This document shows positions 7,801 to 9,177 of a stretch of 9,177 nucleotides of DNA, piece after piece (position 1 is the first letter of the stretch; each line of letters opens with the position of its first letter). The DNA comes from JAQVQN01 sp964557205 (lineage in GTDB: Bacteria > Verrucomicrobiota > Kiritimatiellia > RFP12 > UBA1067), in contig CAZKZI010000130.1 in the NCBI GenBank assembly GCA_964557205.1, positions 1 to 9,177 of the forward strand. Direction: 5' to 3'. The position numbers and the translations under genes were made by a program. A model generated the notes under the pieces. The model was not told the origin of the DNA. It worked only from the letters and a program-made list of their open reading frames with translations, and ran no database searches.

Positions 7801-9128
7801 GTGATACCGAAGGCTCCTTGGTGCGAGATCATGGCAGAGAGAGCCACCCGCATGCGGGCATAGGTCGTGCCACGAGCGGCAAGGCGGTTGTTGTCGTGCG
7901 TCTCGGCAAAATGTATCAGCGGACCGCAACGCTCGGCCAGCGCGATGGCTTTCGGCAGGTACCAGTCGAACGCGCCGCGATCCTCGGTCTGAAAAAGTTC
8001 GGAATAGGCCCAGTCAAGGTTGGCGTCGGCCAGCAGTTTCGCGGTCGCCTGCACTTTGCCGCCCAGGCCTTCCAGCAGGAAGACCGTGTCCGGATGTTCT
8101 TCGCGAACGCGCGCCACGATATATCGCCAAGTCTCTTCGGGGATCATGTAACCCGCGTCGCAGCGGAACCCGTCCGCCCCTTGGCGGCACCAGAAAAGAA
8201 AGACCTCGGCCATGTAGGCGCGCAGGCGCGGGTCACGGTAGTCCAGTTTCACCAGGTCTGCCCAGATCACGCTCCAGGCGCCGGGCGAGATGAACTCACC
8301 GTCCGGCTTGCGGCAATACCATTCGGGATGGTGTGTCTGCAGGGTGGCGGCCCAGCCGGTGTGGTTGGCAGGCATGTCCATGAAGAGCAGACCGGAACGG
8401 CTGTGGACTGCGTCGGCCAGCTCGCGAAACTGGTCGAGTGGCGTGGCGCGCTTATCGAATTCGGCCAAGGCGGGATCGACGGAAAGGAAATCCAGCGCAG
8501 CGAAGGCTGAGCCGAAGCGCCCCATGCGCGCGAAGGTGGTCGGCACCGGATGCACAGGCAGGAGTTGCACGATCCTGAAACGCATCCTGCCCATGATCGT
8601 GTCGAGCTGACGCACCAGGTCACGGAAGGTTCCGCAAGGCGGTATGACGGCGTATCCGAGCTTGTCGAGCGCCTGTTCGTGGTGCCCGGTCTCCGCTGTG
8701 TGTGGGTTGTGGCGCAAAGCGGCGCCGAACTGGCGTACGAAAGCGGTGTAGACTGTGTTGGCGCAGGCGGTGCGCGCAGGCGCCACCTTGATCCGCACGT
8801 TGTCGCCTGCCGGCCATTCCGGCACATGCGACCCGCGCGCGAAGAAACAGGCCTTACCCTCGAAGACACCCACCTGGGTCAGCGGTATGCGCGCCGTGTA
8901 ATGGCCGGGCGCGGTCTCGCTCAGCGGCAGGTCATGCCAGTCACGCGCCAAGACCGGCTCGCCGGATTCGGTGCAGGCTATGATCTCCCGCCGGCGCACC
9001 GGGGCCAGACCGAGGTTGGTGCGGAAAACCGCGCGGCCCGGACACGGCCGGTCGAGCTTGAGACCGACCTCCAGGACGTCGCCCGCCCATTTGAGATGAA
9101 AACTGCCTGATTTTGGAAAATGTCGCAT
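4872..9128 (-). CDS. Two-domain glycogen debranching enzyme: GH13 glucanotransferase-like domain plus GH133-type amylo-alpha-1,6-glucosidase
   Basis: This 1418-residue enzyme probably trims branched alpha-glucan. Residues about 10-118 form a beta-rich N-terminal domain whose pattern (G-x-AV-x3-TN, R, DW, G-x-F) recalls the N-domain of eukaryotic debranching enzyme. A GH13 barrel follows with all four conserved regions: DMPANH (251-256), GFRCDAGY (nucleophile Asp324), LLEG (acid/base Glu353), ETHDNN (His411, Asp412). Residues about 500-575 look like its C-terminal beta domain. The middle region (about 690-1000) resembles the beta-sandwich preceding bacterial GDE domains (ending FSPGWFSLPL). 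The C-terminal helical barrel carries GYPWFLDWGRDT (1048-1059), SDAPLWF, FTWMDT (1172-1177), TPREGYPVEIQALW (1183-1196), YHNGTAWTWQFP (1333-1344) and GCIAQAWGVSELLR (1396-1409), the amylo-1,6-glucosidase hallmarks. Domain order matches eukaryotic AGL, although the C-terminal motifs are bacterial in style and the GH13 activity (4-alpha-glucanotransferase, amylase or maltosyltransferase) is uncertain. No Shine-Dalgarno precedes the ATG, and the frame stays open upstream to the edge, so the start is the least secure point. Confidence 0.92.
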   Translation of the reverse strand: MRHFPKSGSFHLKWAGDVLEVGLKLDRPCPGRAVFRTNLGLAPVRRREIIACTESGEPVLARDWHDLPLSETAPGHYTARIPLTQVGVFEGKACFFARGSHVPEWPAGDNVRIKVAPARTACANTVYTAFVRQFGAALRHNPHTAETGHHEQALDKLGYAVIPPCGTFRDLVRQLDTIMGRMRFRIVQLLPVHPVPTTFARMGRFGSAFAALDFLSVDPALAEFDKRATPLDQFRELADAVHSRSGLLFMDMPANHTGWAATLQTHHPEWYCRKPDGEFISPGAWSVIWADLVKLDYRDPRLRAYMAEVFLFWCRQGADGFRCDAGYMIPEETWRYIVARVREEHPDTVFLLEGLGGKVQATAKLLADANLDWAYSELFQTEDRGAFDWYLPKAIALAERCGPLIHFAETHDNNRLAARGTTYARMRVALSAMISHQGAFGITNGVEWYAKEKVDVHNASALNWGAEKNQVAEIARLNTLLGAHPAFGPGTRLSMIQQNDGPVLAVLREAPEERNLLVLVNLDCGHSQTVRWDAQRFFAHESWNLLTGEAGGMVAGEFTLNAGRVCCLTTHHDDLSLLQNLLEGDTGEPEPLARRRRNLMALRVRQALAAGNKAEQFLVTDDPDALGKAMTRDPAGFCASHESGLPACTQWCWPEDTRRLVAMPEQQVLLALAAHPFTAALKSGGRTQDSAEAVLLDNGQWGLFLIVAPYDSKLGGLRNEERELATAVYAPQGIRRDVSAVLIPPPAGTARVATFVSGVRVRADKTLCAVLSNGAGAMSHARAAWGEIASQYDCLLAVNSDPAVPVDKTVFWTRCRTWLRYRGYSQEIGKDCMTAFAADPGGLEAQWDFDVPCGMGRWVHLTFRLELLPGINKTRLTFCRQNHKGGLDPHDEVTVIARPDIEWRNFHHKTKAFTGPEQEWPAAVKAHATGFSFTPQAGETVDIEADCGEFQHDSEWLYMLEYAEERERGLDPNGDLFSPGWFSLPLKSGGQATLTAMRQDAWSTTADEKPSAPCKRPAGTPRPVPDVLSAALSLYVVRRDGLRTVIAGYPWFLDWGRDTLIALRGMIADGRHDEALAILKEFGRFEDRGTLPNIIHGNTVGNCDTSDAPLWFCVAAGDLMTALGDRKVLEATCGQRSLREVMGSILSHYRDGTPNGIKMDPESGLIFSPAHFTWMDTNYPAATPREGYPVEIQALWIAALQLVARKVDAVWGALAERAALSLTNLFTMEEGWLADCLRAATGVPAAQAEKEDALRANQLLAVTLAVPMERERRVAVIRACERLLIPGAIRSLADLPVMTAMPVWHDGVLLNDPQNPYQGQYKGDEDTRRKPAYHNGTAWTWQFPLYAEALAAVYGVKEARSVGLSLLGTAVDQLNSGCLGHMPEICDGDAPHVARGCIAQAWGVSELLRVWKKIEEKA
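4881..4886 (-). promoter_or_regulatory. Shine-Dalgarno for dtd inside the end of the debranching enzyme gene
   Basis: GAGGAG on the minus strand, followed by AAAGC and ATG at 4875. It lies within the last codons of the debranching enzyme gene, supports the chosen dtd start, and allows reinitiation at the ATGA overlap. Confidence 0.7.
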
Positions 9129-9138
9129 AACCGGTGAG

Positions 9139-9168
9139 AGTGTAAACGATTTGACAGGGAAATGCCAA
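9139..9168 (-). promoter_or_regulatory. Candidate sigma-70-type promoter for the operon
   Basis: On the minus strand TTGGCA (9168-9163, five of six matches to the -35 consensus) is followed after 18 bases by TACACT (9144-9139, four of six to the -10). Transcription would start near 9132, only a few bases before the ATG at 9128, giving a nearly leaderless message. That would fit the missing Shine-Dalgarno. It is a motif match only, in a 49-base stretch cut by the window edge. Confidence 0.35.
9151..9168. repeat. Imperfect 18-bp inverted repeat, possible operator, overlapping the candidate -35
   Basis: The minus strand reads TTGGCA, six bases, TGTCAA. The outer arms pair at five of six positions (TTGnCA / TGnCAA). 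Its left arm is the proposed -35 hexamer, so a bound dimeric regulator would block the promoter. No regulator gene is in view, and a match of this size can arise by chance. Confidence 0.25.
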
Positions 9169-9177
9169 TCCGCGGGT

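Noticed and set aside
7104..8510. Open plus-strand frame of 468 codons
   Set aside because: It is antisense to the GH13 part of the debranching enzyme, has no recognisable motif and is rich in Arg, Gln, His and Val, as expected from reverse reading of a GC-rich gene.
9151..9156. Perfect TTGACA on the plus strand, considered as a divergent promoter
   Set aside because: A -10 box at 17 bases would begin GGGT at the window edge, which does not fit, and longer spacings run out of sequence. It is better explained as one arm of the inverted repeat.

Overview
The window is about 9.2 kb of GC-rich bacterial DNA, packed almost end to end with five genes, all on the minus strand and transcribed right to left. 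There are no rRNA or tRNA genes, insertion sequences or CRISPR arrays. Gaps between genes are -4, 39, 12 and 26 bases, so the set looks like one operon or a run of coupled genes. The host cannot be named from this sequence. A GC-rich Gram-negative is likely; a member of the Planctomycetota-Verrucomicrobiota-Chlamydiota group (for example Kiritimatiellota or Lentisphaerota) is only a guess, from the style of the large debranching enzyme and the small secreted protein.

Layout in order of transcription. (1) 9128 to 4872: a 1418-residue two-enzyme glycogen debranching protein, with an N-terminal beta domain, a GH13 alpha-amylase-superfamily domain with all four conserved regions, a middle beta-rich region, and a C-terminal amylo-alpha-1,6-glucosidase (GH133-type) domain. 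(2) 4875 to 4423: dtd, D-aminoacyl-tRNA deacylase, whose ATG overlaps the debranching stop codon. (3) 4383 to 2713: an acyl-CoA synthetase / AMP-dependent acid ligase. (4) 2700 to 2314: a small unrecognised protein with a signal peptide and a duplicated 30-residue motif. (5) 2287 to the left edge: a long frame with no stop codon that encodes two ketosynthase-fold domains in one chain. The first has a complete Cys-His-His-Lys site; the second has lost the Cys and His and looks like a chain-length-factor (KS-beta) partner. This gene leaves the window a little before its probable end.

How the genes may work together. The first two genes are housekeeping (glycogen or maltodextrin breakdown; proofreading of D-aminoacyl-tRNA). 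The last three form a plausible start of a fatty-acid or polyene-type pathway: the ligase activates a free acid, the fused KS/KS-beta protein extends a chain, and the small exported protein may act in the envelope. In Gram-negative aryl-polyene clusters and type II polyketide systems, KS and KS-beta are normally separate adjacent genes, so the fusion is the most notable item. The rest of any such cluster (acyl carrier protein, ketoreductase, dehydratase, acyltransferase) would lie beyond the left edge and cannot be seen. The right edge holds a possible promoter and an 18-bp inverted repeat just upstream of the debranching gene.
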